The notes: a model not told the origin generated them from the letters alone. 64,000 bases of DNA from Xanthomonas theicola (GCF_014236795.1 NZ_CP049017.1:3140001-3204000); one strand, 5' to 3'. Positions 29,119 to 49,279 are shown, numbered from the stretch's first letter. A program made the numbers and translations.

Positions 29119-29853
29119 TTACCTCGCTTCACGAGCCGGACGCGACGGACGGTCGCCACGGTCGCCGCGATCGTTGCGATCGTTGCGCGGGGAGTCGTCC
29201 TGCTTTTCCTGGCCAACCTGGGAGAAATCGAAGATCTCGCCCTTGTAGATCCACACCTTGATGCCGATGATGCCGTAGGTGGTCTTGGCTTCGGCGAAAC
29301 CGTAGTCGATGTCGGCGCGCAGCGTATGCAGCGGCACGCGGCCCTCGCGGTACCACTCCGAACGGGCGATTTCCGCACCGTTCAAGCGGCCGGCGACGTT
29401 GACCTTGATGCCCAGTGCACCCAGGCGCATCGCGTTGCCGACCGAGCGCTTCATCGCGCGGCGGAACATGATGCGGCGCTCCAGCTGCTGCGCGATCGAC
29501 TCGGCGACCAACTGCGCATCCAGTTCCGGCTTGCGCACTTCGGTGACGTTGATGTGGGCGGGCACGCCCATCATCTCGCTCACTTCCTTGCGCAGCTTCT
29601 CGATGTCCTCGCCGCGCTTGCCGATCACCACGCCCGGGCGGGCGGTGTGGATCGTCACGCGCGCGGTCTTGGCCGGACGCTCGATCAGGATCTTGCTGAT
29701 GCCCGCCTGCGCCAACTTCTTGCGCAGCATTTCGCGGACCTTGAGGTCGGCCGCCAGGTAACCGGAGAACTCGCCCTTGTTGGCGTACCACTTGGAATTC
29801 CAGTCCTTGGAGACACCCAGGCGGATTCCGATCGGATGAACTTTATGACCCAT
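29119..29853 (-). CDS. rpsC: 30S ribosomal protein S3 (244 aa)
   Basis: Forms part of the mRNA entry helicase centre. [20 protein letters not shown] start, KH domain with [20 protein letters not shown] (GxxG loop GKRG), and [17 protein letters not shown] C-terminal domain seen as [20 protein letters not shown]. The last 30 residues are an Arg/Asp-rich tail ([15 protein letters not shown]), a low-complexity extension common in Xanthomonadaceae. Spaced 5 nt from rplP. Confidence 0.97.
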   Translation of the reverse strand: MGHKVHPIGIRLGVSKDWNSKWYANKGEFSGYLAADLKVREMLRKKLAQAGISKILIERPAKTARVTIHTARPGVVIGKRGEDIEKLRKEVSEMMGVPAHINVTEVRKPELDAQLVAESIAQQLERRIMFRRAMKRSVGNAMRLGALGIKVNVAGRLNGAEIARSEWYREGRVPLHTLRADIDYGFAEAKTTYGIIGIKVWIYKGEIFDFSQVGQEKQDDSPRNDRNDRGDRGDRPSRPAREAR

Positions 29854-29870
29854 CGTCTTTTCCTTTCCGC

Positions 29871-30206
29871 TTACTTGGCGGCGCCCACAACCACAGTGAT
29901 GTGGCTGGTGCGCTTGAGGATGCGGGTACCGCGGCCTTTCGCCCGCGCCATGAAACGCTTCAGGGTCGGACCTTCATCAACCATGATGGTCTTGACCTTC
30001 AGCTCGTCGACATCCGCGCCCTGGTTGTTCTCGGCATTGGCGATCGCCGACTCCACCACCTTCTTGATCAGGTGGGCGGCCTTCTTATCCGAGAACTTCA
30101 GCAGGTTGACCGCCCGCTCGGCGGGCAGACCGCGCACCTGGTCGGCGACCAGGCGGGCCTTCTGCGGGGAGATGCGCGCAGTGCGCAGGATTGCTTTCGC
30201 TTCCAT
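29871..30206 (-). CDS. rplV: 50S ribosomal protein L22 (111 aa)
   Basis: Lines the exit tunnel; its beta hairpin is a macrolide-resistance hotspot. ATG 30206 ([20 protein letters not shown]) is chosen over an ATG two codons earlier because AGGAG is 8 nt from it. The hairpin region [20 protein letters not shown] shows no deletion of the tunnel loop. Spaced 17 nt from rpsC. Confidence 0.96.
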   Translation of the reverse strand: MEAKAILRTARISPQKARLVADQVRGLPAERAVNLLKFSDKKAAHLIKKVVESAIANAENNQGADVDELKVKTIMVDEGPTLKRFMARAKGRGTRILKRTSHITVVVGAAK

Positions 30207-30218
30207 CGTCATCTCTCC

Positions 30219-30488
30219 TTACCGGCTCGACTTCTTGTCGCCACCGTGACCCTTGAAGGTCCGGGTGACGGCAAATTCGCCGAGCTTGTGGCCGACCATG
30301 TTCTCGTTGACCAGCACCGGAACGTGGTTCTTGCCGTTGTGCACGGCGATGGTGAAGCCCACCATCTCCGGCAGGATCATCGAACGACGCGACCAAGTCT
30401 TGATCGGACGCTTGCTGCCGGCCGCGGCCTCCACCTTCTTGACGAGGTGGTGATCGACGAACGGGCCTTTCTTGAGTGAACGTGCCAT
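30219..30488 (-). CDS. rpsS: 30S ribosomal protein S19 (89 aa)
   Basis: Head protein that contacts S13 and the A-site finger. [20 protein letters not shown] start; [20 protein letters not shown] and [20 protein letters not shown] signatures. Spaced 6 nt from rplB and 12 nt from rplV. Confidence 0.97.
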   Translation of the reverse strand: MARSLKKGPFVDHHLVKKVEAAAGSKRPIKTWSRRSMILPEMVGFTIAVHNGKNHVPVLVNENMVGHKLGEFAVTRTFKGHGGDKKSSR

Positions 30489-30494
30489 GGTCGA

Positions 30495-31322
30495 TTAGCC
30501 CCTACGATCGCGGACGATGAATTGTTCGGTGCGCTTGTTATGGCGCGTCTTGTAACCCTTGGTCGGCACGCCCCACGGGGTGACCGGATGCGGATTACCC
30601 TGACCGGCCTTCGCCTCGCCACCACCATGCGGGTGGTCGACGGGGTTCATGGCCGCACCGCGAACGGTCGGACGCACGCCGCGCCAGCGCTTGGCGCCCG
30701 CCTTGCCCAGCTTCTCGAGGTTGTGCTCGTCGTTGCCGACTTCGCCGATGGTGGCGCGACACTCGGCCGGCACCTTGCGCATTTCGCCGGAGCGAAGACG
30801 CAGGGTGGCGTAGATGCCTTCGCGCGCGACCAGCTGCACCGCGGCGCCGGCGGCACGCGCGATCTGCGCGCCCTTGCCCGGCTTCAGCTCGATGCCGTGC
30901 ACCGTCGTGCCGACCGGGATGTTGCGCAGCGGCAGCGTGTTGCCGGTCTTGATCGGCGCGTCCGAACCGGCGATCACCTGGTCGCCGGCCTTCAGGCCCT
31001 TGGGCGCGATGATGTAGCGGCGCTCGCCGTCGGCATAGCACAGCAGGGCGATATGGGCGGTGCGGTTCGGATCGTATTCGATCCGTTCCACGCGCGCCGG
31101 AATGCCTTCCTTGTTGCGCTTGAAGTCGATGATGCGGTAGTGCTGCTTGTGGCCACCGCCGACGTGGCGGGTGGTGATGCGGCCGTGGTGGTTGCGGCCA
31201 CCGGAGTTGCTCTGCTTCTCCACCAGCGCGGCGTGCGGGGCGCCTTTGTGCAGTTCGGGCGTGACCACGCGCACGGCCGAACGCCGGCCGGGTGAAGTGG
31301 GTTTGAATTTCATCAATGGCAT
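30495..31322 (-). CDS. rplB: 50S ribosomal protein L2 (275 aa)
   Basis: Core 23S rRNA protein required for peptidyl transfer and subunit joining. [20 protein letters not shown] start. The C-terminal conserved segment is [20 protein letters not shown] with [19 protein letters not shown], including the functionally important His. Ends [12 protein letters not shown]. Confidence 0.98.
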   Translation of the reverse strand: MPLMKFKPTSPGRRSAVRVVTPELHKGAPHAALVEKQSNSGGRNHHGRITTRHVGGGHKQHYRIIDFKRNKEGIPARVERIEYDPNRTAHIALLCYADGERRYIIAPKGLKAGDQVIAGSDAPIKTGNTLPLRNIPVGTTVHGIELKPGKGAQIARAAGAAVQLVAREGIYATLRLRSGEMRKVPAECRATIGEVGNDEHNLEKLGKAGAKRWRGVRPTVRGAAMNPVDHPHGGGEAKAGQGNPHPVTPWGVPTKGYKTRHNKRTEQFIVRDRRG

Positions 31323-31332
31323 GGGATGGACC

Positions 31333-31632
31333 TCAGGCCTTGGCCGTTACGTCGATGGACTGGCCTTCGGCCAGACGCACGTACGCCTTGCGCCAATCGC
31401 CGCGGCGGCCGCTGCGCGAACGGAAGGACTTGTTCTTGCCCTTGACGTTCAACACATTGACCGACTCGACCTTGACGTCGAACAACTGCTCCACTGCAGC
31501 CTTGACATCGGCCTTGGTGGCGTCGCTCGAGATCTCGAAGACGTACTGGTTGGAGAGCTCCTGCAGGCGCGCGGTCTTTTCGGAGACACGCGGGGCGCGC
31601 AGCACGCTGAAGATTTTTTCGTTGCTGCTCAT
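31333..31632 (-). CDS. rplW: 50S ribosomal protein L23 (99 aa)
   Basis: Exit-tunnel protein that docks trigger factor and SRP. ATG 31632 ([20 protein letters not shown]) overlaps the rplD stop as ATGA, so coupling is likely. [20 protein letters not shown] is the loop that enters the tunnel. Three codons upstream there is another ATG (MAG-), less likely. Confidence 0.96.
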   Translation of the reverse strand: MSSNEKIFSVLRAPRVSEKTARLQELSNQYVFEISSDATKADVKAAVEQLFDVKVESVNVLNVKGKNKSFRSRSGRRGDWRKAYVRLAEGQSIDVTAKA

Positions 31633-32234
31633 GCCAGCCACTCCTCGACCTTCTTGACCGCATCGGCGGTGATCACGACCGTATCGGCCCCGACCAGCGA
31701 CACCGGATCCAGGCCCTGCACGTCGCGCACTTCCACATAGGGAAGGTTGCGGGCGGACAGGTACAGATGCTCGGACGCCTCTTCGGTCACGATCAGTGGG
31801 CGCTTGCCCACCTCCAGACCCTTCAGCTTCTCGATCAGGCCCTTGGTCTTGCTGGCCTCGACGTCGAACGCCTCGACGACCATCAGGCGACCCTGGCGGT
31901 TGAGCTCCGAAAGAATCGCGCAGATCGCGGCGCGGTACATCTTGCGGTTCACCTTCTGCTCGAAGCTGCGCGGCTTGGCCGCGAAGGTCACGCCGCCGCC
32001 GACGAAGATCGGAGCGGTCAGCGCGCCGTGGCGAGCGCCACCGCCCTTCTGCTTCTTCGACTTCTTGGTGGTGCCGTTGACTTCCGAACGCGTCTTCTGC
32101 GCCTTGGTGCCGGCGCGGCCGGCGTTGCGATAGGCGACGACGACCTGGTGGACCAGATCCTCGCTGAAATCGCGACCGAACACGGCGTCGGAGACCGAGA
32201 CCTTGTTGTTGCTACCCGTGATAACGAGTTCCAT
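31629..32234 (-). CDS. rplD: 50S ribosomal protein L4 (201 aa)
   Basis: Structural protein whose loop narrows the exit tunnel; in E. coli it also represses the S10 operon. ATG 32234 ([20 protein letters not shown]) is favoured by AGGAG 8 nt upstream. The tunnel loop [20 protein letters not shown] is intact. Overlaps rplW by 4 nt. Confidence 0.97.
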   Translation of the reverse strand: MELVITGSNNKVSVSDAVFGRDFSEDLVHQVVVAYRNAGRAGTKAQKTRSEVNGTTKKSKKQKGGGARHGALTAPIFVGGGVTFAAKPRSFEQKVNRKMYRAAICAILSELNRQGRLMVVEAFDVEASKTKGLIEKLKGLEVGKRPLIVTEEASEHLYLSARNLPYVEVRDVQGLDPVSLVGADTVVITADAVKKVEEWLA

Positions 32235-32246
32235 CGTCATCTCTCC

Positions 32247-32897
32247 TTATGCCTTGCTAGCCGGACGCACGATCACGTCGCCACCGGCAGCGCCAGGCAC
32301 AGCGCCGCGAATGGCGATGAGGCCACGCTCGACGTCGACCTTGACCACTTCCAGATTCTGCGTGCTCTGCTGCACCGCGCCCATGTGGCCGGACATCTTC
32401 TTGCCCGGGAAAACGCGGCCCGGGGTCTGGCGCTGGCCCAGCGAACCCGGCGCGCGATGCGACAGCGAGTTACCGTGGGTGGCATCGCCCATGCGGAAGT
32501 TGTACCGCTTGATGGTGCCCTGGAAGCCCTTGCCCTTGGTGACGCCCTGGACGTCGACCTTCTGGCCGACCTCGAAGATGTCCGCCTTGATCTCGCCGCC
32601 GACGGCGTAATCGCCCAGCTTGGCGTCCTCGACGCGGAACTCCCACAGACCGCGACCCGCCTCGACCTTCGCCTTGGCGAAATGGCCGGAGGCCGGCTTG
32701 TTGACCAGCGCGGCGCGACGGGCGCCCACGGTGATCTGCACGGCGCTGTAGCCGTCGCTTTCGACGGTCTTGAGCTGGGTGATGCGATTCGGCGCCGCTT
32801 CAATCAGGGTCACCGGGATGGAGCGGCCGTCTTCGGTGAAGACGCGGCTCATGCCGGCCTTGCGGCCCACGAAGCCCAACGAATACTTCTTCGCCAT
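32247..32897 (-). CDS. rplC: 50S ribosomal protein L3 (216 aa)
   Basis: Early-assembly protein whose extension approaches the peptidyl-transferase centre. [20 protein letters not shown] start; [20 protein letters not shown] and [20 protein letters not shown] form the extended loop, including the Gln region that is methylated in E. coli. Spaced 11 nt from rpsJ. Confidence 0.97.
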   Translation of the reverse strand: MAKKYSLGFVGRKAGMSRVFTEDGRSIPVTLIEAAPNRITQLKTVESDGYSAVQITVGARRAALVNKPASGHFAKAKVEAGRGLWEFRVEDAKLGDYAVGGEIKADIFEVGQKVDVQGVTKGKGFQGTIKRYNFRMGDATHGNSLSHRAPGSLGQRQTPGRVFPGKKMSGHMGAVQQSTQNLEVVKVDVERGLIAIRGAVPGAAGGDVIVRPASKA

Positions 32898-32908
32898 GGT
32901 CGGAGCCC

Positions 32909-33220
<312 letters not shown>

Positions 33221-33383
33221 GACGGTGGGTTCCTTCGTTAAAAGAGCGACGGGCAAGGCCTCTTGGGATACCTGCCCCGGTTATTTCCTGATGTCGTATG
33301 CCGCCGAGCGCGCCGGCTGGCGAGGGCTATTCCTCCGCCCAAAAACTGAGGCAGACCAGTCACCCGGCCTGCCCAGACGGAAA

Positions 33384-33412
33384 AGTATAATGCGCAGTTC
33401 GAGCAGCGTCAA
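33384..33412 (-). promoter_or_regulatory. Sigma70-type promoter of the S10 operon
   Basis: On the minus strand TTGACG (33407-33412) and TATACT (33384-33389) are separated by exactly 17 bp. This is the best promoter in the 489-bp tuf-rpsJ spacer. The rest of that spacer holds the duplicated tuf 3' flank and a GGCGCCC-N7-GGGCGCC hairpin at 33504-33524; no gene is visible. Confidence 0.75.
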
Positions 33413-33634
33413 CAACTCGAGGCTGCTGAGTGCTCCATACAACGCGACCTTCCCGGTCTTGCGAACACGAGCCGCGTCCTGCTTCTCTTTTCGCTGTCTT
33501 GCCGGCGCCCTACCCAGGGGCGCCCAGCCGACCATCATAGCGACTGCATTTTCCGACTGCAACACCCCACGCTCCACCGGCGCCAGCCGGCGCCACGGCG
33601 GCGACCACAACGGCGAAGGGCCGGCTTGCGCCGA

Positions 33635-34900
<1,266 letters not shown>

Positions 34901-34940
34901 GATGTAGTTACCTTCTGATCCGTAATGGGGGACAAGGAAC

Positions 34941-34979
34941 CGGGATGCGGGACTGGCTGTGCCCGCGTCCCGCATCCCG
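34941..34979. repeat. 13-bp inverted repeat between fusA and tuf
   Basis: CGGGATGCGGGAC and GTCCCGCATCCCG are perfect complements around a 13-nt loop. No T-run follows on the minus strand. It may be a mobile palindromic element or an RNA-processing site that sets different fusA and tuf levels. The GGGA-rich composition resembles the larger repeat between rpoB and rpoC. Confidence 0.7.
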
Positions 34980-34990
34980 TCTCGCTGATC

Positions 34991-37081
34991 TCAGCTCTTC
35001 TTGATGACCGACTCGGCGATGTTGGCCGGCGCTTCGGCGTAGTGGTCGAATTCCATCGAGAACGTGGCGCGACCCTGCGACATCGAACGCAGCGTGGTGG
35101 CGTAGCCGAACATTTCGCCCAACGGCACCATCGCGTTGATCACCTTGCCGGACGGACTGTCGTCCTGGCCCTGCAGGATGCCGCGACGACGGCTGACGTC
35201 GCCCATCACGTCGCCCAGGTAGTCTTCCGGCGTCACCACCTCGACCTTCATGATCGGCTCCAGCAGCACTGGGTTGGCCTTGTTGAAGCCTTCCTTGAAG
35301 CCCATCGAGCCGGCGATCTTGAACGCCATTTCCGAGGAGTCGACGTCGTGGTACGAACCGTCGATCAGGCGCACCTTGACGTCCACGATCGGGTAGCCGG
35401 CCATCACGCCGTTGGCCACCGCTTCCTGGATGCCCTTGTCCACCGCCGGGATGTATTCCTTCGGCACCACGCCGCCGACGATCGCGTTCTCGAAGGTGTA
35501 GCCCAGGCCACGCTCCTGCGGCTCGATCTCGAGCACGACATGGCCATACTGGCCCTTGCCGCCGGACTGGCGCACGAACTTGCCTTCCTGCTTGACCGCC
35601 TTGCGGATGGTCTCGCGGTAGGCCACCTGCGGCTTGCCGACATTGGCTTCGACGTTGAACTCGCGCTTCATGCGGTCGACCATGATTTCCAGGTGCAACT
35701 CGCCCATGCCGCGGATGATGGTCTGGCCGGATTCTTCGTCGGTGTTGACGCGGAACGAGGGATCTTCCTGGGCCAGACGACTCAGCGCGATACCCATCTT
35801 TTCCTGGTCCGACTTGGTCTTCGGCTCCACCGCCATCGAGATCACCGGCTCCGGGAACACCATGCGCTCCAGGATGATGATGTGGTCCTGCGCGCACAGC
35901 GTGTCGCCGGTGGTGACGTCCTTCAGGCCGACCGCCGCGGCGATGTCGCCCGCGCGCACTTCCTTGATCTCTTCGCGATTGTTGGAGTGCATCTGCAGGA
36001 TGCGGCCCACGCGCTCCTTCTTCGACTTGACCGGGTTGTACACCTGGTCGCCGGAGTTCAGCGTGCCGGAGTAGACGCGGAAGAAGGTCAGCGACCCCAC
36101 GAACGGATCGGTCATGATCTTGAACGCCAGCGCCGAGAACGGCGCGGTGTCGGTGGCCGGACGGCTGTCTTCCTTGTCGTCCTCGTCGATGCCCTTGACC
36201 GGCGGACGGTCGTTGGGCGACGGCAGCAGCTGGATCACGCCGTCGAGCATCGCCTGCACGCCCTTGTTCTTGAACGCGGTGCCGCAGTACACCGGCACCA
36301 CTTCCACCTTCAGGGTGCGCTCGCGCAGGCCGCTGACGATTTCCTCTTCGGACAGCTCGCCCTCGTTGAGGTACTTGTCCATCAGCTCTTCGTTGGCTTC
36401 GGCCGCGGCCTCGACCATGAACGCGCGCGCCTCGGTAGACTTGTCGGCCAGGTGGGCGGGGATCTCGCGGTACTCGAACACGGTGCCCTGCGAAGCGGTG
36501 TCCCAATGGACCGCCTTCATCTTGATCAGGTCGACCACGCCCTCGAAGCCGTCTTCGGCGCCGATCGGCACCTGCATCGGCACCGGGTAGGCGCCCAGGC
36601 GCGACTTCAGCTGCTCGACCACCTTGTCGAAGTTGGCGCCGGTGCGGTCCATCTTGTTGACGAAGGCAAGACGCGGCACGGCGTACTTGTTGGCCTGGCG
36701 CCACACGGTCTCGGACTGCGGCTGCACGCCGCCGACCGCGCACAGCACGAACACCGCGCCGTCGAGCACGCGCAGCGAACGCTCGACTTCGATGGTGAAG
36801 TCGACGTGCCCGGGGGTGTCGATGATGTTGAAGCGATGCTGCGGCAGCGACTTGTCCATGCCGCTCCAGAACGCGGTGGTCGCGGCGGAGGTGATGGTGA
36901 TGCCGCGCTCCTGCTCCTGCTCCATCCAATCCATCGTCGCGGCACCGTCATGCACCTCCCCGATCTTGTGGCTGACGCCGGTATAGAACAGGATGCGCTC
37001 GGAGGTGGTGGTCTTGCCGGCATCGATGTGGGCCATGATGCCGAAGTTGCGGTAACGCTCGATGGGAGTGGTACGGGCCAC
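34991..37081 (-). CDS. fusA: Elongation factor G (696 aa)
   Basis: Translocation GTPase. [20 protein letters not shown] start with G1 [10 protein letters not shown]2 [13 protein letters not shown]3 [12 protein letters not shown] and G4 NKMDRTGAN. The five-domain architecture is complete, with domain [22 protein letters not shown] and C-terminal [19 protein letters not shown]. Length is standard for EF-G. It sits between rpsG (138 nt upstream) and tuf in the str operon. Confidence 0.98.
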   Translation of the reverse strand: MARTTPIERYRNFGIMAHIDAGKTTTSERILFYTGVSHKIGEVHDGAATMDWMEQEQERGITITSAATTAFWSGMDKSLPQHRFNIIDTPGHVDFTIEVERSLRVLDGAVFVLCAVGGVQPQSETVWRQANKYAVPRLAFVNKMDRTGANFDKVVEQLKSRLGAYPVPMQVPIGAEDGFEGVVDLIKMKAVHWDTASQGTVFEYREIPAHLADKSTEARAFMVEAAAEANEELMDKYLNEGELSEEEIVSGLRERTLKVEVVPVYCGTAFKNKGVQAMLDGVIQLLPSPNDRPPVKGIDEDDKEDSRPATDTAPFSALAFKIMTDPFVGSLTFFRVYSGTLNSGDQVYNPVKSKKERVGRILQMHSNNREEIKEVRAGDIAAAVGLKDVTTGDTLCAQDHIIILERMVFPEPVISMAVEPKTKSDQEKMGIALSRLAQEDPSFRVNTDEESGQTIIRGMGELHLEIMVDRMKREFNVEANVGKPQVAYRETIRKAVKQEGKFVRQSGGKGQYGHVVLEIEPQERGLGYTFENAIVGGVVPKEYIPAVDKGIQEAVANGVMAGYPIVDVKVRLIDGSYHDVDSSEMAFKIAGSMGFKEGFNKANPVLLEPIMKVEVVTPEDYLGDVMGDVSRRRGILQGQDDSPSGKVINAMVPLGEMFGYATTLRSMSQGRATFSMEFDHYAEAPANIAESVIKKS

Positions 37082-37219
37082 AGGGAGCCTCTCGGAATTC
37101 TTGGATTGCGGATGGCCGAACGCCGCCTTGCGGCGGCCTTCGGATTTGTGCGGCGCTCAGCGGCGCAGCTGGCAGCACTCAGATGGTGCTGGCGGGCCCC
37201 GTTCCCAAGGCCCGGAAGG

Positions 37220-37687
37220 TCACCAGCGGTAGTGCGCGAACGCCTTGTTCGCTTCCGCCATGCGGTGGGTTTCTTCACGCTTCTTGATGGCGCCGCCACG
37301 GTTTTCCGAGGCGTCGACCAGCTCGGCCGCGAGCTTGCGCGGCATCGAGTTCTCGCCGCGCTTGCGCGCCGAGTCGATCAGCCAGCGCATGGCCAGCGCC
37401 ATGCGCCGGGAGGAACGCACCTCGACCGGCACCTGGTAGGTGGCGCCGCCGACGCGGCGCGACTTGACTTCGACCGCCGGGGCGACGTTGTCCAGCGCCT
37501 TCTGCACCAGCTCGACCGCATTCGGGTTTTTCTCGCCGATGACGTCCATCGCGCCATAGACGATCTTCTCGGCGACCGATTTCTTGCCGCTCAGCATCAC
37601 CATGTTGATGAAACGGGCGATGGTTTCGCTGCTGTGCTTGGGATCGGGCAGGACGGTGCGCTGCGGAGTGGAACCTTTACGAGACAT
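37220..37687 (-). CDS. rpsG: 30S ribosomal protein S7 (155 aa)
   Basis: Head-assembly initiator and, in E. coli, autogenous regulator of the str operon. ATG 37687 gives [40 protein letters not shown] is the beta-hairpin region near the E site and [20 protein letters not shown] the C-terminus. Spaced 11 nt from rpsL. Confidence 0.97.
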   Translation of the reverse strand: MSRKGSTPQRTVLPDPKHSSETIARFINMVMLSGKKSVAEKIVYGAMDVIGEKNPNAVELVQKALDNVAPAVEVKSRRVGGATYQVPVEVRSSRRMALAMRWLIDSARKRGENSMPRKLAAELVDASENRGGAIKKREETHRMAEANKAFAHYRW

Positions 37688-37698
37688 AGTGCTTTCCC

Positions 37699-38073
37699 TT
37701 AGCTCTTCGGACGCTTGGCGCCGTACTTGGAACGGCCCTGGCGACGCTTGGCGACGCCGGCGGCGTCGAGCGAACCGCGCACGGTGTGGTAGCGCACGCC
37801 CGGCAGGTCCTTGACGCGGCCGCCGCGGATCAGGACCACGGAGTGCTCCTGCAGGTTGTGGCCTTCGCCGCCGATGTAGCTGATGACCTCTTCCTGGTTC
37901 GTCAGGCGCACCTTGGCGACCTTGCGCAGGGCGGAGTTCGGCTTCTTCGGGGTGGTGGTGTACACGCGCGTGCAGACGCCGCGGCGCTGCGGGCATTTGT
38001 CGAGCGCCGGGGAGGCGCTCTTGTAGGTGGTCGCCTGCCGCGGCTTGCGGACCAGCTGGTTGATCGTCGCCAT
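37699..38073 (-). CDS. rpsL: 30S ribosomal protein S12 (124 aa)
   Basis: Decoding-centre protein and first gene of the str operon. [20 protein letters not shown] start. The streptomycin-resistance positions read as wild type: [13 protein letters not shown] (Lys43 region) and [14 protein letters not shown] (Lys88 region, with the Asp that RimO methylthiolates). Its promoter lies at 38158-38187. Confidence 0.98.
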   Translation of the reverse strand: MATINQLVRKPRQATTYKSASPALDKCPQRRGVCTRVYTTTPKKPNSALRKVAKVRLTNQEEVISYIGGEGHNLQEHSVVLIRGGRVKDLPGVRYHTVRGSLDAAGVAKRRQGRSKYGAKRPKS

Positions 38074-38157
38074 CAGTGGATTCTTCTGATTGAGGCCGTG
38101 GGGCCTGGGATGCGTGAAAACGAAGGCAGGCCGAAGGACGGCCTGCCGAGACAGGAA

Positions 38158-38187
38158 AGTATAGCGGGCAAGTAAAAGCTCCGTCAA
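38158..38187 (-). promoter_or_regulatory. Sigma70-type promoter of the str operon
   Basis: Minus strand TTGACG (38182-38187) and TATACT (38158-38163) are separated by 18 bp, about 85 nt before rpsL. The hexamers are the same as in the S10 promoter. A CTGCC/GGCAG hairpin with AAGGACGG (38126-38148) follows in the leader. Confidence 0.75.
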
Positions 38188-38231
38188 CTCGACGGAAATT
38201 CGACTTGCTGGCCCCTCCCGGGCCGGAATAC

Positions 38232-38290
38232 GGGGTGCATCCGCTGCACCCCCTTTCGCTTGAATCGGCCGGCCCCGCGGGCGGGGCCGG
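38232..38290 (-). terminator. Two hairpins directly after rpoC
   Basis: Perfect 10-bp arms CCGGCCCCGC/GCGGGGCCGG with a 2-nt loop (38269-38290) touch the rpoC stop. A second hairpin, GGGGTGCA-N5-TGCACCCC, lies at 38232-38252. Neither has a T-run, so they are weak or Rho-assisted terminators or stabilising structures at the end of rpoBC. Confidence 0.55.
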
Positions 38291-42514
<4,224 letters not shown>

Positions 42515-42571
42515 TGGGTATCTCCGGGTCGGAGGAATTTCGTATCGAAAACGGGGCGGGAAGGGATCTGT

Positions 42572-42663
42572 CGGGACCCGGGACCGGGGACCCGGGACCC
42601 GGAAAAGCGAGAAGCGCAAGGCCCCTGCTCTTCCGGGTCCCGGGTCCCCGGTCCCGGGTCCCG
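42572..42663. repeat. Perfect 33-bp inverted repeat between rpoB and rpoC
   Basis: The left arm 42572-42604 and right arm 42631-42663 are exact reverse complements built from the unit GGGACCCGGGACCGGGGACC, with a 26-nt loop. The arms are themselves internally repetitive (GGGACCC tandem units). It ends 6 bp before the rpoB stop codon and fills most of the spacer. RNA would form a very stable hairpin on either strand. No T-run follows. The type resembles GGGA-rich palindromes scattered in some Xanthomonadaceae spacers. Whether it is mobile is unknown. Confidence 0.85.
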
Positions 42664-42668
42664 GCCTC

Positions 42669-46820
<4,152 letters not shown>

Positions 46821-46880
46821 GAGGTATCACCTTGGCTATACGGGCCGCGCGTCCGCGGCCCTGAGTGAACATAAATTGTC

Positions 46881-46937
46881 AGTTGGAAGTCGCTGGTATT
46901 GCCGGCACCAGCACGCCTTCTCCCGCTACTTCCAACT
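46881..46937. repeat. Inverted repeat in the rplL-rpoB spacer
   Basis: AGTTGGAAGT (46881-46890) and ACTTCCAACT (46928-46937) are perfect complements around a 37-nt loop that itself holds a CTGGT/ACCAG pair. It is another palindrome placed in a transcription-unit spacer. No T-run follows on the minus strand. Confidence 0.6.
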
Positions 46938-47046
46938 ACCAACTCGGTGAGGCCGAGATTGGGGATGACGGGATTCGGGATGGATCAACGACCGCGCCCG
47001 AATCTCCCATGCCGAACATCCAACCCCGGCTTTGCAACAACGGCCA

Positions 47047-47074
47047 AAGGCCGGGGACTTGCGTCCCCAGCCTT
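47047..47074 (-). terminator. Attenuator-like hairpin between rplL and rpoB
   Basis: AAGGC-x-GGGGAC and GTCCCC-x-GCCTT form an 11-bp stem with one mismatch and a TTGC loop. In the minus-strand sense the stem is followed by TGGCCGTTGTTG, a weak T-rich stretch. The position matches the partial terminator known between rplL and rpoB in E. coli, which makes ribosomal stalk transcripts exceed rpoBC transcripts. Confidence 0.6.
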
Positions 47075-47113
47075 CGATGCATCACCTGACACGCTGGCGA
47101 TGCAAGATGCCGA

Positions 47114-47485
47114 TTACTTGATTTCGACGGTCGCGCCGGCGGCCTCGAGATCCTTCTTGAACTTCTCGGAATCTTCCTTCGACACGGCTTCCTTAACGGT
47201 CTGCGGAGCACCTTCGACCAGGTCCTTCGCTTCCTTCAGGCCCAGGCCGGTGATGGCGCGCACGGCCTTGATGACTTCGACCTTCTTCTCGCCGACAGCC
47301 TTCAGGATGACGTTGAACTCGGTCTGCTCTTCGACCGGGGCGGCGGCCGCGGCCGGACCGGCAGCGGCGACCGGGGCGGCGGCGGAGACGCCAAACTTCT
47401 CTTCGATGGCCTTGACCAGCTCCATCACTTCCATGAGCGACTTTTCGGCGATTGCGTCGACGATCTGTTCGTTAGACAGGGACAT
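47114..47485 (-). CDS. rplL: 50S ribosomal protein L7/L12 (123 aa)
   Basis: Multicopy stalk protein that recruits translation GTPases. [20 protein letters not shown] start (dimerisation domain), an Ala/Pro hinge ([20 protein letters not shown]), then the C-terminal factor-binding domain [20 protein letters not shown] and [20 protein letters not shown]. Only 63 nt after rplJ. Confidence 0.98.
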   Translation of the reverse strand: MSLSNEQIVDAIAEKSLMEVMELVKAIEEKFGVSAAAPVAAAGPAAAAAPVEEQTEFNVILKAVGEKKVEVIKAVRAITGLGLKEAKDLVEGAPQTVKEAVSKEDSEKFKKDLEAAGATVEIK

Positions 47486-47548
47486 TGTGATTACCTTTGG
47501 AATTTTTTCTGGATGAGGTTCTAGTGAACCGTTTCAGGTGTCGCGAAC

Positions 47549-48088
47549 TTAAGCCGTTTCGGCCGGGGCTTCTTCCGCTGCGGCGGGGGCTTCGTCGCCA
47601 CCACCGAGCTTGTCGCCCACTGCCTTGACCGCGCGGGCGAACATGCTCGCCGGCTCGGCGAGGACACGTGCCAGCATGGCCAGCGCCTGCTCGCGGGTCG
47701 GCAGCGATGCCAGCACCTCGAGATGAGCGGCCGGATACAGCTGGCCACCCACGGACACGACCTTGGCCTGCAGCTTGTCGTTGCCCTTGGCGAATTCCTT
47801 GATCAGACGACCGGCAGCGCCGGGTTCTTCCGTCGAGAACGCATACAGCAACGGACCGACCAGCGCGTCCTGGACGCACTCGTATTCGGTACCGGCAACG
47901 GCACGCGCGGCCAGGGTGTTCTTGACGACACGCAAGTACACACCGGTTTCGCGCGCCTTCTTGCGCATCGCGGTCAGCTGGGCGACCGTGATGCCGGCGT
48001 ACTCGGCAGCAACCAAGGAGTGAGCCTTCGCGGCAACGTCTGCCAGTTCGGCGACGACTTCTTGCTTCTGGGACAGATTGAGAGCCAT
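47549..48088 (-). CDS. rplJ: 50S ribosomal protein L10 (179 aa)
   Basis: Stalk base that binds 23S rRNA and several L7/L12 dimers; with L12 it represses its own mRNA in E. coli. [20 protein letters not shown] start; [20 protein letters not shown] and [13 protein letters not shown] are the rRNA-binding core, and a helical C-terminal tail ends [14 protein letters not shown]. Preceded by a 489-bp leader. Confidence 0.97.
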   Translation of the reverse strand: MALNLSQKQEVVAELADVAAKAHSLVAAEYAGITVAQLTAMRKKARETGVYLRVVKNTLAARAVAGTEYECVQDALVGPLLYAFSTEEPGAAGRLIKEFAKGNDKLQAKVVSVGGQLYPAAHLEVLASLPTREQALAMLARVLAEPASMFARAVKAVGDKLGGGDEAPAAAEEAPAETA

Positions 48089-48577
48089 TGCACTCCTCCG
48101 TTAAAGCCGGGAGTCGGGATCGGTGCTTCGGGATCCGTCAGGAGCGACAACGCCGCTCTTGCCAGTCCCCGATCGCGAATCTCGCCTCCCCGCTTCAAAC
48201 AAACTCCGCTTGCGGCTCCTGCCGCGTGCGGTCCTGGGCGGCCTCCATCCTGGATGCCGGGGACGCCGAATGGCATCCCAGTTGGTGGCCGTTCCAGACC
48301 TGGAGTGAGCGCGCCCGGGAAACCCCGGGCTGGCCTGAACCAGAAAAACTCCAGAAAGGCGGCACCATCTACGCCGGCGCGTCCCCGCGGGGACTGGATT
48401 AAGCGATCCCGCTGTACCGGCGGCGACTCCTTGCCATAGCGAGCTTCCGTGCCCGTCGTCGGTATGCGCCGACCGCGCCTGCGGTCTTTGACGGCTTCGC
48501 GTCGGGTTGCCCCTCGGCGGCGCCTTCAAAAGGGTGGAACCGGCGCCGCCTCCGGGGAGGCGGCGCCGCGTTGCGAA
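48089..48577 (-). promoter_or_regulatory. rplJ leader region (candidate L10-binding autoregulatory leader)
   Basis: A 489-bp spacer between rplA and rplJ with no credible gene. It begins (minus sense) with a perfect 12-bp hairpin GGCGCCGCCTCC/GGAGGCGGCGCC at 48542-48567, followed by CCACCCTTTTG, which may terminate part of the rplKA transcripts. The remaining roughly 450 nt is long enough for the folded L10/L12-binding leader known upstream of rplJ in enterobacteria. I cannot assign the fold or a convincing promoter by eye. Confidence 0.5.
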
Positions 48578-49276
48578 TTACTTCAGGGACAGCGACGCCT
48601 GATCGACGATGACGCCCGGACCCATGGTCGAGCTCACCGAGACCTTCTGCAGGTAGGTGCCCTTCGAGGTCGCCGGCTTGGCCTTGACCAGGTCCAGCAG
48701 CAGCGCCTGCAGATTGTTCTTCAGCGCGTCGTCTTCGAAGCTGGCCTTGCCGATGGTGCAGTGGATGATGCCGGCCTTGTCGGTGCGGTAGCGCACCTGA
48801 CCCGACTTGGCGTTCTTCACCGCTTCGGCCGGATTGGCCGACACGGTGCCGACCTTCGGGTTCGGCATCAGGCCGCGCGGGCCCAGCAGCGTACCCAGCT
48901 TGCCGACGACGCGCATCGCGTCCGGGGTGGCGATGACCACGTCGTAGTTCAGGTCGCCGGCCTGCATCTTCTCGGCCAGATCGTCCATGCCGACGGCTTC
49001 GGCGCCAGCGGCCAGGGCTTCGTCAGCCTTGGCGCCGGCCGGGGCGAACACGGCCACGCGCACGCTCTTGCCGGTGCCGGCCGGCAGCACGGTGGAACCG
49101 CGCACCTGCTGGTCGGACTTCTTGGCATCCACGCCCAGGCGCACGGCCACGTCGACGGCTTCGACGAACTTGGCCTTGCTGGTGGACTTGAGAATCTTCA
49201 GCGCGTCGTCGATCGGATACGCCTTGCCCGGCTGCACCGCAGCACGGATCGCTTTCTGTCGCTTGGTCTGTGCCAT
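48578..49276 (-). CDS. rplA: 50S ribosomal protein L1 (232 aa)
   Basis: L1-stalk protein controlling E-site tRNA release; autogenous repressor of rplKA in E. coli. [20 protein letters not shown] start; [20 protein letters not shown] and the rRNA-binding [27 protein letters not shown]-type segment. Ends in the conserved [20 protein letters not shown]. Spaced 3 nt from rplK. Confidence 0.97.
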   Translation of the reverse strand: MAQTKRQKAIRAAVQPGKAYPIDDALKILKSTSKAKFVEAVDVAVRLGVDAKKSDQQVRGSTVLPAGTGKSVRVAVFAPAGAKADEALAAGAEAVGMDDLAEKMQAGDLNYDVVIATPDAMRVVGKLGTLLGPRGLMPNPKVGTVSANPAEAVKNAKSGQVRYRTDKAGIIHCTIGKASFEDDALKNNLQALLLDLVKAKPATSKGTYLQKVSVSSTMGPGVIVDQASLSLK

Positions 49277-49279
49277 CGC

